A program made the translations under genes and the position numbers. Below are positions 55,309-62,344 of a stretch of 64,000 bases of DNA, in pieces (position 1 is the first letter of the stretch; each line of letters opens with the position of its first letter). The notes under the pieces are model-generated. The model saw only the letters and a program-made list of their open reading frames with translations. It did not search any database and was not told where the DNA came from. Origin of the DNA: Fructobacillus durionis (lineage in GTDB: Bacteria > Bacillota > Bacilli > Lactobacillales > Lactobacillaceae). The DNA is taken from NCBI RefSeq assembly GCF_900112405.1, contig NZ_FOLI01000001.1, positions 248,001-312,000 of the forward strand. The letters are read 5' to 3'.

Positions 55309-55701
55309 ATGACGAAAATTAAAGCATATTATCAGCCGGCCTCTGATTGGGCCGCAATTTGCTGGTTAATTTGGGGCTGCTTTCTTGCTGTTAGTCCTAT
55401 TTGGGCGTCAGAACTCTTTTATAAAGTCAATGGTCTATGGCTGGCTTATACCGTTTTCATTGTTTTGGTTGGGATTTACCGCTTTGGAATGCGCCGGCTT
55501 GTTTTTGATAAGAAATACATACAGATTCTACAGTTGCGTTTCTGGAAAATGAAGATTATCGAACTTGGTGAAGAAGGTCAATCAGTAAAGGTTGATGGCC
55601 GAACATTAACGATTCAAGACGAAGACGGCAAAGAAAAACGTTACCGTTTGACACGACGGGCATGCCGGAAAATAAAGGATGAACTGAATGAGCAACAGTA
55701 A
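55309..55701 (+). CDS. EbsA-like two-helix membrane protein
   Basis: This 130-residue protein begins KAYYQPASDWA. Two membrane helices follow (about 15-33 and 40-58), then a basic cytoplasmic domain of about 65 residues (RRLVFDKKYIQILQLRFWKM). The layout and the YYQP start resemble the EbsA family of enterococci and lactobacilli, often found next to a short RNase H gene as here; the biochemical role is not known. AAGGAG precedes ATG 55309. Its last 14 bases overlap the start of rluD, implying coupled translation. Confidence 0.6.
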   Translation: MTKIKAYYQPASDWAAICWLIWGCFLAVSPIWASELFYKVNGLWLAYTVFIVLVGIYRFGMRRLVFDKKYIQILQLRFWKMKIIELGEEGQSVKVDGRTLTIQDEDGKEKRYRLTRRACRKIKDELNEQQ

Positions 55702-56599
55702 GCAAATCACAATTAAAGAGGGTGGCAAGCGTTTGGATGCCGCTTTAGTCAACGCTGGCCTCGAACATTCGCGCTCGACTTTGGCAGCTTGGATTAAAGA
55801 AGGGGCTATCCTAGTTAACGGAAAGCAAGTGAAGTCCTCTTACAAAGCAAAGGCTGGCGACGAAGTCTTCATTACGGTTCCCGAAACAAAGGAAACGGCT
55901 ATCGAAGCAGAGAACATTCCGCTTGATATTGTCTATGAAGACGATGATTTAATTGTCGTTAATAAGCCACAGGGAATGGTTGTTCACCCAGCTGCAGGAC
56001 ACGCTACTGGAACCTTGGTGAATGCCTTGCTTTACCATGCACCACTCTCAACGATTAACGGGGAGTTCCGGCCAGGAATTGTCCACCGTATTGACCGAGA
56101 TACGTCGGGCTTGCTAATGGTGGCCAAGAATGACAAGGCCCACCAAGCATTGGCAGCAGAATTGAAGGCCCACAAGACCGAGCGTTATTACTATGCTTTG
56201 GTTCGTGGCGAATTCAAGGAAGACAAGGGAACGGTGGATGCACCAATTGGTCGCCATCCAAAGGACCGTAAGAAGCAAGCGGTCATCCCTGGCGGACGCG
56301 ATGCCGTGACTCACTTTGAAGTCTTGGAACGCTTCAACGGTTATACGCTTTTGAAGCTAGCCCTGGAAACTGGACGGACACATCAAATCCGTGTGCACAT
56401 GCAATACATTGGACACCCGGTTGTTGGCGATCCAACCTATGGCCACCAGCAGGTGATGGCGGATATAAAGCTAAAAGGTCAGTTATTGCACGCCAAAACC
56501 TTGGTCTTAACACAGCCAAACACGGGCGAAAAGATGACTTTTGACTCAGAGTTACCTGAGTCTTTCAAACGAGTATTAAAAGCTTTAAAAGAAGAATGA
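55688..56599 (+). CDS. rluD: RluD-type 23S rRNA pseudouridine synthase
   Basis: RluA/RluD enzymes isomerise uridines in 23S rRNA. The 303 residues have an N-terminal S4 RNA-binding domain (about 10-70; STLAAWIKEGAILVNGKQVK). The catalytic domain carries HRIDRDTSGLLMVAK (about 136-150), with the essential Asp in RD. The ETGRTHQIRVHMQYIGHPV block (about 230-248) is typical. In many Firmicutes this gene precedes pyrR, as here. Which uridines are modified cannot be deduced. Confidence 0.94.
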   Translation: MSNSKQITIKEGGKRLDAALVNAGLEHSRSTLAAWIKEGAILVNGKQVKSSYKAKAGDEVFITVPETKETAIEAENIPLDIVYEDDDLIVVNKPQGMVVHPAAGHATGTLVNALLYHAPLSTINGEFRPGIVHRIDRDTSGLLMVAKNDKAHQALAAELKAHKTERYYYALVRGEFKEDKGTVDAPIGRHPKDRKKQAVIPGGRDAVTHFEVLERFNGYTLLKLALETGRTHQIRVHMQYIGHPVVGDPTYGHQQVMADIKLKGQLLHAKTLVLTQPNTGEKMTFDSELPESFKRVLKALKEE

Positions 56600-56633
56600 T
56601 TAAGTAAGTATACATATAAAAAAGGAGTGAAAG

Positions 56634-57161
56634 ATGGTTAACAAAATTGTTTTAGACCAAGCTTCCATGCAACGAGCACTAACGCGAATTACCTATGAAA
56701 TTTTGGAGCACAACAAGGGTGGCCAAAACTTGATTTTGGTTGGTGTGAAAACCCGTGGTGAGTATTTGGCACACCGCATTGCTGACCGTTTGGAACAACT
56801 GGAAGGCGTTCAGATTCCGGTGATGGCCATTGATATTTCAGACTACCGTGATGATCGGTTGAGCAACCACACGAAGTTAGGTTTGGATGAAGATGACCGC
56901 GTCAACATTATCGATAAGAACATTGTTCTTGTCGACGACGTACTCTTTACCGGTCGTACAACACGTGCGGCCTTGGACGCTTTGATTCAAATTGGTCGTC
57001 CAAAGACGATTTCATTGGCAGTTCTGATTGACCGTGGTCACCGCGAATTGCCAATTCGTGCGGACTTTGTTGGAAAGAACATTCCAACTGCTCAAAACGA
57101 AAAGATTCAAGTGCGAGTGAAGGAAATTGATGACGTGGACGAGGTTGAAATCGTTCACTAA
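56634..57161 (+). CDS. pyrR: PyrR: pyrimidine regulator/uracil phosphoribosyltransferase
   Basis: PyrR senses UMP, binds pyr mRNA leaders and has uracil phosphoribosyltransferase activity. The 175-residue protein has the PRPP-binding motif [15 protein letters not shown] (about 101-115), the N-terminal [16 protein letters not shown] helix and a C-terminal [20 protein letters not shown] block. AAAGGAG precedes ATG 56634. No PyrR-binding leader with terminator is seen before it or before the carA-like gene 35 nt downstream. It is the only clearly functional pyrimidine gene here. Confidence 0.96.
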   Translation: MVNKIVLDQASMQRALTRITYEILEHNKGGQNLILVGVKTRGEYLAHRIADRLEQLEGVQIPVMAIDISDYRDDRLSNHTKLGLDEDDRVNIIDKNIVLVDDVLFTGRTTRAALDALIQIGRPKTISLAVLIDRGHRELPIRADFVGKNIPTAQNEKIQVRVKEIDDVDEVEIVH

Positions 57162-57196
57162 TTCACCGAACTTGCTGTGATAAAACAGGGGACACA

Positions 57197-58276
57197 ATGG
57201 AACGACATCTCATTCTAGAAGACGGGACAGTTTTTTCAGGCCAGGGATTCGGTGCGCCAGCAACGACCTTTGGTGAAATTATTTTTGATACGGCAACCTC
57301 TGGTTACCAGGAAACAATCACCAACCCAATTTACGATGGGCAGATGATTGTTTTTGCCATGCCCGTTGTTGGTGCCGATGGAATTCACGCGGAAGCCTAT
57401 GAATCCATTAACCCTAAGATTCGCGGGATGATTGTCCACGACTTGGCTGAGGTTTCCACTAACCGTCAGCGTCGAATGAATTTGGACCGTTTCTTGAAAC
57501 AGCATAATATTCCTGGTCTTTACCAGGTGGACACCCGTAAATTGATTCGTCATTTACGAGAGACTGGTTCACAAAAGGCAACCATCGTGGATGTTGTCGA
57601 TGACCACGCTCGTGATCAGCTACAGGCGACGGTTTTGACGAACAAGCAGGTGCAGAATACGGCGACAACGAAGGCCTATTCCAATCCAGGCCGCGGCTTT
57701 CACATTGTTGTGATTGATTTTGGTTTGAAAAACGGGATTCTACGAGTTCTTGGCGACTACGATGCCAACGTAACGGTGCTGCCTTATACGACTTCGGTTG
57801 ACGAGGTGTTGACTCTGGATCCAGACGGTATCATCTTGTCGACGGGACCAGGAAACCCCGAGGACCTACCGGAGTCAGTTTTGACTTTGATTCGCGTTTT
57901 GCAGTCGAAGGTGCCAATGCTTGGTATCGGTTTGGGGCACGAGCTCTTTGCACTGGCAAACAACTCGGAGTTGACGACTTTGCCAGCTGAATACCACGGG
58001 ATGAACCATCCTATTCAGGAAATTATTTCGCAAGAAATGATTTATGCCCGACAGGGACGTGGATACGTGGTCGACCCTGACGCCTTGGACACAAAGAAGC
58101 TTTTCGTAACCCACCGGGATATGGTGGATAACTCGATTCAAGGTTTGCGCCACCGTGACTTTCCGGCCTTTTCGGTACAGTTTTTCCCCGACGGGGCACC
58201 TGGACCACTGGAAGCAAAGCGTGTTTTTGCGGACTTCTTCGAAACGGTAGTAGATTATGTACAAAAGAACAACTGA
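57197..58276 (+). CDS. CarA-like carbamoyl-phosphate synthase small subunit without glutaminase triad
   Basis: The 359-residue length and domain order match CarA, which strips ammonia from glutamine for carbamoyl phosphate. The N-terminal domain is well kept (EDGTVFSGQGFGAP, TATSGYQETITNP, VDTRKLIRHLRETG). The glutaminase domain keeps the fold (VIDFGLKNGIL, STGPGNPEDL). But the nucleophile elbow GICLGHQ reads GIGLGHE (Gly245 for Cys), and the His-x-Glu dyad in SVQYHPE reads SVQFFPD (Phe330, Asp332). It should be unable to hydrolyse glutamine. It follows pyrR by 35 nt and overlaps the carB-like gene by 20 bp. Confidence 0.9.
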   Translation: MERHLILEDGTVFSGQGFGAPATTFGEIIFDTATSGYQETITNPIYDGQMIVFAMPVVGADGIHAEAYESINPKIRGMIVHDLAEVSTNRQRRMNLDRFLKQHNIPGLYQVDTRKLIRHLRETGSQKATIVDVVDDHARDQLQATVLTNKQVQNTATTKAYSNPGRGFHIVVIDFGLKNGILRVLGDYDANVTVLPYTTSVDEVLTLDPDGIILSTGPGNPEDLPESVLTLIRVLQSKVPMLGIGLGHELFALANNSELTTLPAEYHGMNHPIQEIISQEMIYARQGRGYVVDPDALDTKKLFVTHRDMVDNSIQGLRHRDFPAFSVQFFPDGAPGPLEAKRVFADFFETVVDYVQKNN

Positions 58277-60773
58277 TGAAAATTTAAAGCGCATCCTGTT
58301 CTTGGGTGCTGGTGAAACTGACTTTGGTATGCAGGGTGAGAACGATGCGGCCATTTACCAGGTTTTGCCCATTTTAAAGTCGCAGGGATACCGTCTCTTT
58401 TTGGTGGATGATAATCCTTATTCGATGGCTTTGGAATCCTCTGAGGCGGAGACCATTGTTTCGACGCTGACGGTTCAAAACATTAAGTCCATTATTAAGG
58501 AAAAGCAGATTGATGCGGTCTTTCCTGGATTTGCTGGAATTCGTGGTATACGTCTTTGGCAGCAAATTATCTCGGAATGGCGTGAAACGGATGGCGCCCG
58601 GCCAGTTGGTTTGGGAATGCCCGATTCAACCGTTGAATTGTTAAACGATTCAGCGGCGCTTTTTGAGCGTTTGGAGTCTGCTGGGCTGTCCATGCCACGG
58701 GCAACGATTGTCCGCAACCAGACGGAAGCTAATGAATTATTGCGTGATTTGGAGTTGCCATTGTTGGTGCGTGCACACAACCCAGCAGCCGGGACGACAC
58801 GTAAAATCGTACGGCGTTTGGATGACTTTGAAGATACCATTGACCAGGTGATGAGCCAGTCTTTGACTGGGGAAGTGGTGATTTCCAAGGCCATTAACGG
58901 GTTGAAGGAAATTTCCATTCTCGTTCTTCGTGATACTAATGGAAACTGTATGCAGGTGGGAGCGACCGAGGATATGGATCCGGTCGGAATTCACACGGCG
59001 GATTCACTTTCCGTGGCACCGGTACTAACCATTTCGGATCAGGTCCTTCAAGAAATGCGCTCACAGGCCTTCTTAGTGGCTAACATTTTGAATATTCAAG
59101 GACCGGTTCATGTTCAATTGGCTTTGAACGAAAAAACCAACCAGCTTTATATTATTAAAGTCTCACCATACTTGGATAATTTGACTAATCGCATGGCTCT
59201 GATGACTGGTTATCCGGTTATGCTTGTGGCTGCTCAATTAGCGGCTGGCCGTGCTATTCAAGACGTTGAATTACCTGATTCTTACCATGCCAAAACGGCC
59301 ATGATGGAACCCGTAATGGACCACATTGTCGTTAAGCTGCCCGTTTTCTCCTTTGGCGATTTGAAGGCTGCTGGGGTCGAAGTGAACAGGCAGCTGAATT
59401 CAATTCAAAAGTCGGTTGGGTCAGCCCTTGGTTTTGGCCGAACCTTTACCGAGGCCATGGAAAAGGCGATTCGTGCGGCCCACTTTAACAACCGCTCCTT
59501 CTCACCAAAGTATATGAAGAACGTATCGGATGATGAGTTGATTCAGCAGTTGATTCACCCCCACGATAACCGTGTACTTCTACTTGTCGAAGCGCTTCGA
59601 CGGGGCTATGAAGTGGATGAATTAGCCGAATTGACTAAGATCGATGAATTCTACTTCTATCAATTGAAGCAGTTGTTGAAGATTGAGAGTCAAATCGTTG
59701 ATGGCGAAGCCAGCCAGGAAATGCTTTCCGTTGCCAAGCAGTCTGGCCTTTCAGATGGTTTGTTAGCACGATTTTGGCAGACGGACTTCCAGTCTATCCG
59801 TGCCTTGGCGAAGCAGTCCGGTGTCGTGCCAACCTATAAGGCTCTGGAACCATCAGCCGGTGAGTTCCCAGAAAACGCCCACCAGTTCTTTGCGACTTTT
59901 GAAGAGGAAAATGAGTCCGAGCCTGTTTCAGATAAGTCGATTTTGCTTGTTGGAGCAGGGGCCTTTCGAATGGGGGATGGCGCTGCCGCTGGTTATGTGA
60001 CTTCGGTTGTTTTGTCCGAGTTGCGGAAGTTAGGCTATAAGACAGTCATCATGAACAACAATGCGGCCGACGCTTCTTTGTTGCCACACTTGTCTGATAA
60101 GCAGTATTTGGAACCCTTGGAAGTTTCTGATGTGATGGCCGTTGTTGACCAGGAGCATCCGGAAGCTATCGTGGTAACTGGTAACCGACGGAAGTTGATT
60201 GAGGCCTTGGTAGCCCTAGGGCAAAAAGTCATTGTGCTACCAAAGGAAAAGCATCAGCCAGCTGGTCCTGAAAAGGACGAATCCGAGTTTGCCTTGAACA
60301 TTTTCTATGATGGCGAACAGGCCTATCCGCTAGTGCTGACTCAGCACCAGGAAGGTGAAGTTCGTTTGATTGATCAGGACGTTTTCGATGCTGATTTATC
60401 CGGTATCAAATTGCCTTACTCTGGTGTTTATCAATTAATTTGGCGGGAGAAACGTACTGATTGGCCTGCGGAAGTATCATTACCTAATTTTGCTGTGGAC
60501 ACTTGGCTACGGCCAATGCCATTTGGTGAAATTGCCTTTCTTTCGAAGATTCTGCAATTGTCTTTGATTCGTTTGGTTGTCCGTTCTTGGAAGGGCGGCT
60601 TGGACGGGAGCGATTTGGAAGCTCTGGTTGCTCACATGCCAGCTTTGCGTGGATCGGACTTTGCCATGGTATCTGACCGAACGGACTTTGACCTGCACTT
60701 GAAGCCGGATTCGCCAATCGATTCGACCCGTTTTGAAATGGGTGCAAAGATGATTCGCTTACAGGAGAATTAA
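58257..60773 (+). CDS. Truncated, degenerate CarB-like protein (pseudo-carbamoyl-phosphate synthase large subunit)
   Basis: Normal CarB has about 1060 residues in two ATP-grasp halves; this has 838. Residues 1-400 follow the first half (DMDPVGIHTADSLSVAPVLTISD, then VQLALNE). The ATP-grasp glycine loop (TLGGTGGG) reads NPAAGTTR, and the metal-ligand motif IEVNPR reads IKVSPY (Lys301, Ser303). The oligomerisation domain (about 405-545) is recognisable (LVEALRRGYEVDELAELTKI). The second half keeps its pre-ATP-grasp part (ILLVGAGAFRMGDG, IMNNNAAD); its ATP-grasp is shortened and unrecognisable. The frame is fully open. It is coupled to the carA-like gene and 1 nt from the next gene. Catalysis seems impossible by the known mechanism. 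Confidence 0.85.
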   Translation: MYKRTTDENLKRILFLGAGETDFGMQGENDAAIYQVLPILKSQGYRLFLVDDNPYSMALESSEAETIVSTLTVQNIKSIIKEKQIDAVFPGFAGIRGIRLWQQIISEWRETDGARPVGLGMPDSTVELLNDSAALFERLESAGLSMPRATIVRNQTEANELLRDLELPLLVRAHNPAAGTTRKIVRRLDDFEDTIDQVMSQSLTGEVVISKAINGLKEISILVLRDTNGNCMQVGATEDMDPVGIHTADSLSVAPVLTISDQVLQEMRSQAFLVANILNIQGPVHVQLALNEKTNQLYIIKVSPYLDNLTNRMALMTGYPVMLVAAQLAAGRAIQDVELPDSYHAKTAMMEPVMDHIVVKLPVFSFGDLKAAGVEVNRQLNSIQKSVGSALGFGRTFTEAMEKAIRAAHFNNRSFSPKYMKNVSDDELIQQLIHPHDNRVLLLVEALRRGYEVDELAELTKIDEFYFYQLKQLLKIESQIVDGEASQEMLSVAKQSGLSDGLLARFWQTDFQSIRALAKQSGVVPTYKALEPSAGEFPENAHQFFATFEEENESEPVSDKSILLVGAGAFRMGDGAAAGYVTSVVLSELRKLGYKTVIMNNNAADASLLPHLSDKQYLEPLEVSDVMAVVDQEHPEAIVVTGNRRKLIEALVALGQKVIVLPKEKHQPAGPEKDESEFALNIFYDGEQAYPLVLTQHQEGEVRLIDQDVFDADLSGIKLPYSGVYQLIWREKRTDWPAEVSLPNFAVDTWLRPMPFGEIAFLSKILQLSLIRLVVRSWKGGLDGSDLEALVAHMPALRGSDFAMVSDRTDFDLHLKPDSPIDSTRFEMGAKMIRLQEN

Positions 60774-60774
60774 G

Positions 60775-61041
60775 ATGGCAAAGGGAAAGTACGACACGGT
60801 GATTTTATACGGCCAGCCATTAACGGAAGATGCCTCTGGTAAGCTTTACGTTGCTGAGGGGGAGAAAGAACACCCTTGGCGGATTGGAAAGCATACCAAG
60901 GGGAAGTTAATTGGGCCTGGTCAGGTTTTCTTGACCGAGCAGAATCAAAAGGTTCGTTTGGCTAAAACAGCACCACTATCCTTCAAGGACCGCCATGACT
61001 ATCAGCCAATGGGCCGTTTCACCAAGGATGTTTTAGACTAA
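60775..61041 (+). CDS. Small basic protein at the end of the pyrR-carA-carB-like operon
   Basis: The 88-residue soluble protein (starts MAKGKYDTVILYGQPLTEDA) contains an SGKLYVAEGEKEHPWRIGKH segment and a K/H-rich middle. It has no signal peptide, membrane helix or recognised motif. Its ATG begins 1 nt after the carB-like stop, so it is surely co-transcribed and probably translationally coupled; a terminator follows. The close coupling to two pseudoenzymes suggests a shared function, but that is inference. Confidence 0.65.
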   Translation: MAKGKYDTVILYGQPLTEDASGKLYVAEGEKEHPWRIGKHTKGKLIGPGQVFLTEQNQKVRLAKTAPLSFKDRHDYQPMGRFTKDVLD

Positions 61042-61069
61042 GGTCTAGAAAAAAAGATAATATTCATTC

Positions 61070-61101
61070 AAAAGTCCTAGAAATCTTCTAGGACTTTTTT
61101 A
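61070..61101 (+). terminator. Intrinsic terminator ending the pyrR operon
   Basis: AAAGTCCTAGAA and TTCTAGGACTTTTTT, 12-bp stem. Confidence 0.88.
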
Positions 61102-61111
61102 GTACAGTCTT

Positions 61112-61139
61112 TTGAAAAGTGCTCGGGCTCTTGTATAAT
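61112..61139 (+). promoter_or_regulatory. yhaO-yhaN promoter
   Basis: TTGAAA at 61112-61117 and TATAAT at 61134-61139, spacing 16 bp. Confidence 0.75.
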
Positions 61140-61174
61140 AATGATACGAACACCTGTTTGGAAGGAGCGGAGCT

Positions 61175-62344
61175 ATGCTGTCATTTATTCACGCGGGGGA
61201 TGTCCACTTGGGCAATCCTTTTACTGGTTTATCAAAGAATTTACCTAAAGCTTTTCAAGATGCAGTGGCAGATGCTGGCTACGTGGCCTTTGACCGTTTG
61301 ATTCAAGAAGCGATTCAGCAGCAAGTGGACTTCGTGCTCTTTCCGGGGGACCTCATGCATGGTGCTGGCCAGACGGCCCGTCTACAGGCCACACTGGTGA
61401 AGGGCTTTCTAGCGCTGAAAGAGGCGGGAATCCAGGTCGTACTTTCCTTTGGGAACCATGATTATCAGGCCTATGAAGGGGTTAAGAACGCTTGGCCTGA
61501 TAATGTATACGTTTTTGGCCAGGAAGTTCAAGAAAAGATTTTGATGACTCGCACAGGTGAGCGGGTGGCCTTTGTTGGCTTTTCCTATCGTGACCGTTCA
61601 GAGCGACGGGACCGCCTAGTGGACTTTCCAGTTCGAAACGAATCGATTGATTATGAAGTGGGCCTATACCATGGGGCCGTTGGCCAGGTTGGGGATGATT
61701 ACGCCGCCTTTTCAATTGAGGAAATGTTGCAGAAGAATTATGACTACTGGGCTCTCGGACACATCCATATTCGAGAAGTGCTGCATGAACACCCAGTCAT
61801 TGCTTATTCAGGTAATTTACAGGGACTGAATCGCAAGGAAACAGGGCCAAAGGGGGCACTCTTAGTGCGGGATAGTGGACAAGGTTTGGAGCCCACTTTC
61901 CTAAGCTTAGCACCGGTTCGCTTTGAAACCCTTGAAATGACGGATTGCCGGTCTTTTCTTGATTTCATTGGGCAGTTAAAGCAAGTGGAGTTTGATTCTA
62001 CGACGTTGCTATCTATCGAATTAAATGGTGATATTCCAGCCGAAATGCAAGCTGATCAAGCGGACGGCCGCTTACTCGATAAGGTGCAGTTAGCACTACC
62101 AGAGAGCGGAAAAGTTTGGCCAATTCATATTGCTTTGTCCCATAAACAGAAGTTAGTGAAACCAGCCTTTGCACAAATGGATTTTGATCAGGCTATTCGA
62201 CAAACCATCGAGGGGCAACCTTTGACGGCCAATTTGTCCGATGAAGTGCCTCTTCCAATTCGTGATTATTTTACTAGTAAAGAAGGGCAGCAGGCCGTTC
62301 AGGAAGCGTTGGAAGAACTATTTTCTGAAGGAGGGGAATCATGA
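61175..62344 (+). CDS. yhaO: YhaO-family metallophosphoesterase (SbcD/Mre11-like DNA repair nuclease)
   Basis: The 389 residues carry Mre11-type phosphodiesterase motifs in order: HAGDVHLGNPF (residues 6-16), FPGDLMHGA (about 58-66), FGNHDYQ (about 91-97), LYHGAVG and ALGHIHIRE. A C-terminal capping domain follows. YhaO pairs with the SMC-like ATPase YhaN, as SbcD pairs with SbcC, in double-strand break processing; that role is inferred from the family. GGAAGGAG precedes ATG 61175. Its stop overlaps the yhaN start (ATGA). Confidence 0.9.
   Translation: MLSFIHAGDVHLGNPFTGLSKNLPKAFQDAVADAGYVAFDRLIQEAIQQQVDFVLFPGDLMHGAGQTARLQATLVKGFLALKEAGIQVVLSFGNHDYQAYEGVKNAWPDNVYVFGQEVQEKILMTRTGERVAFVGFSYRDRSERRDRLVDFPVRNESIDYEVGLYHGAVGQVGDDYAAFSIEEMLQKNYDYWALGHIHIREVLHEHPVIAYSGNLQGLNRKETGPKGALLVRDSGQGLEPTFLSLAPVRFETLEMTDCRSFLDFIGQLKQVEFDSTTLLSIELNGDIPAEMQADQADGRLLDKVQLALPESGKVWPIHIALSHKQKLVKPAFAQMDFDQAIRQTIEGQPLTANLSDEVPLPIRDYFTSKEGQQAVQEALEELFSEGGES

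Noticed and set aside
57162-57196. PyrR-binding attenuator before the carA-like gene
   Set aside because: The 35-nt gap holds no PyrR-type anti-antiterminator loop or terminator hairpin.
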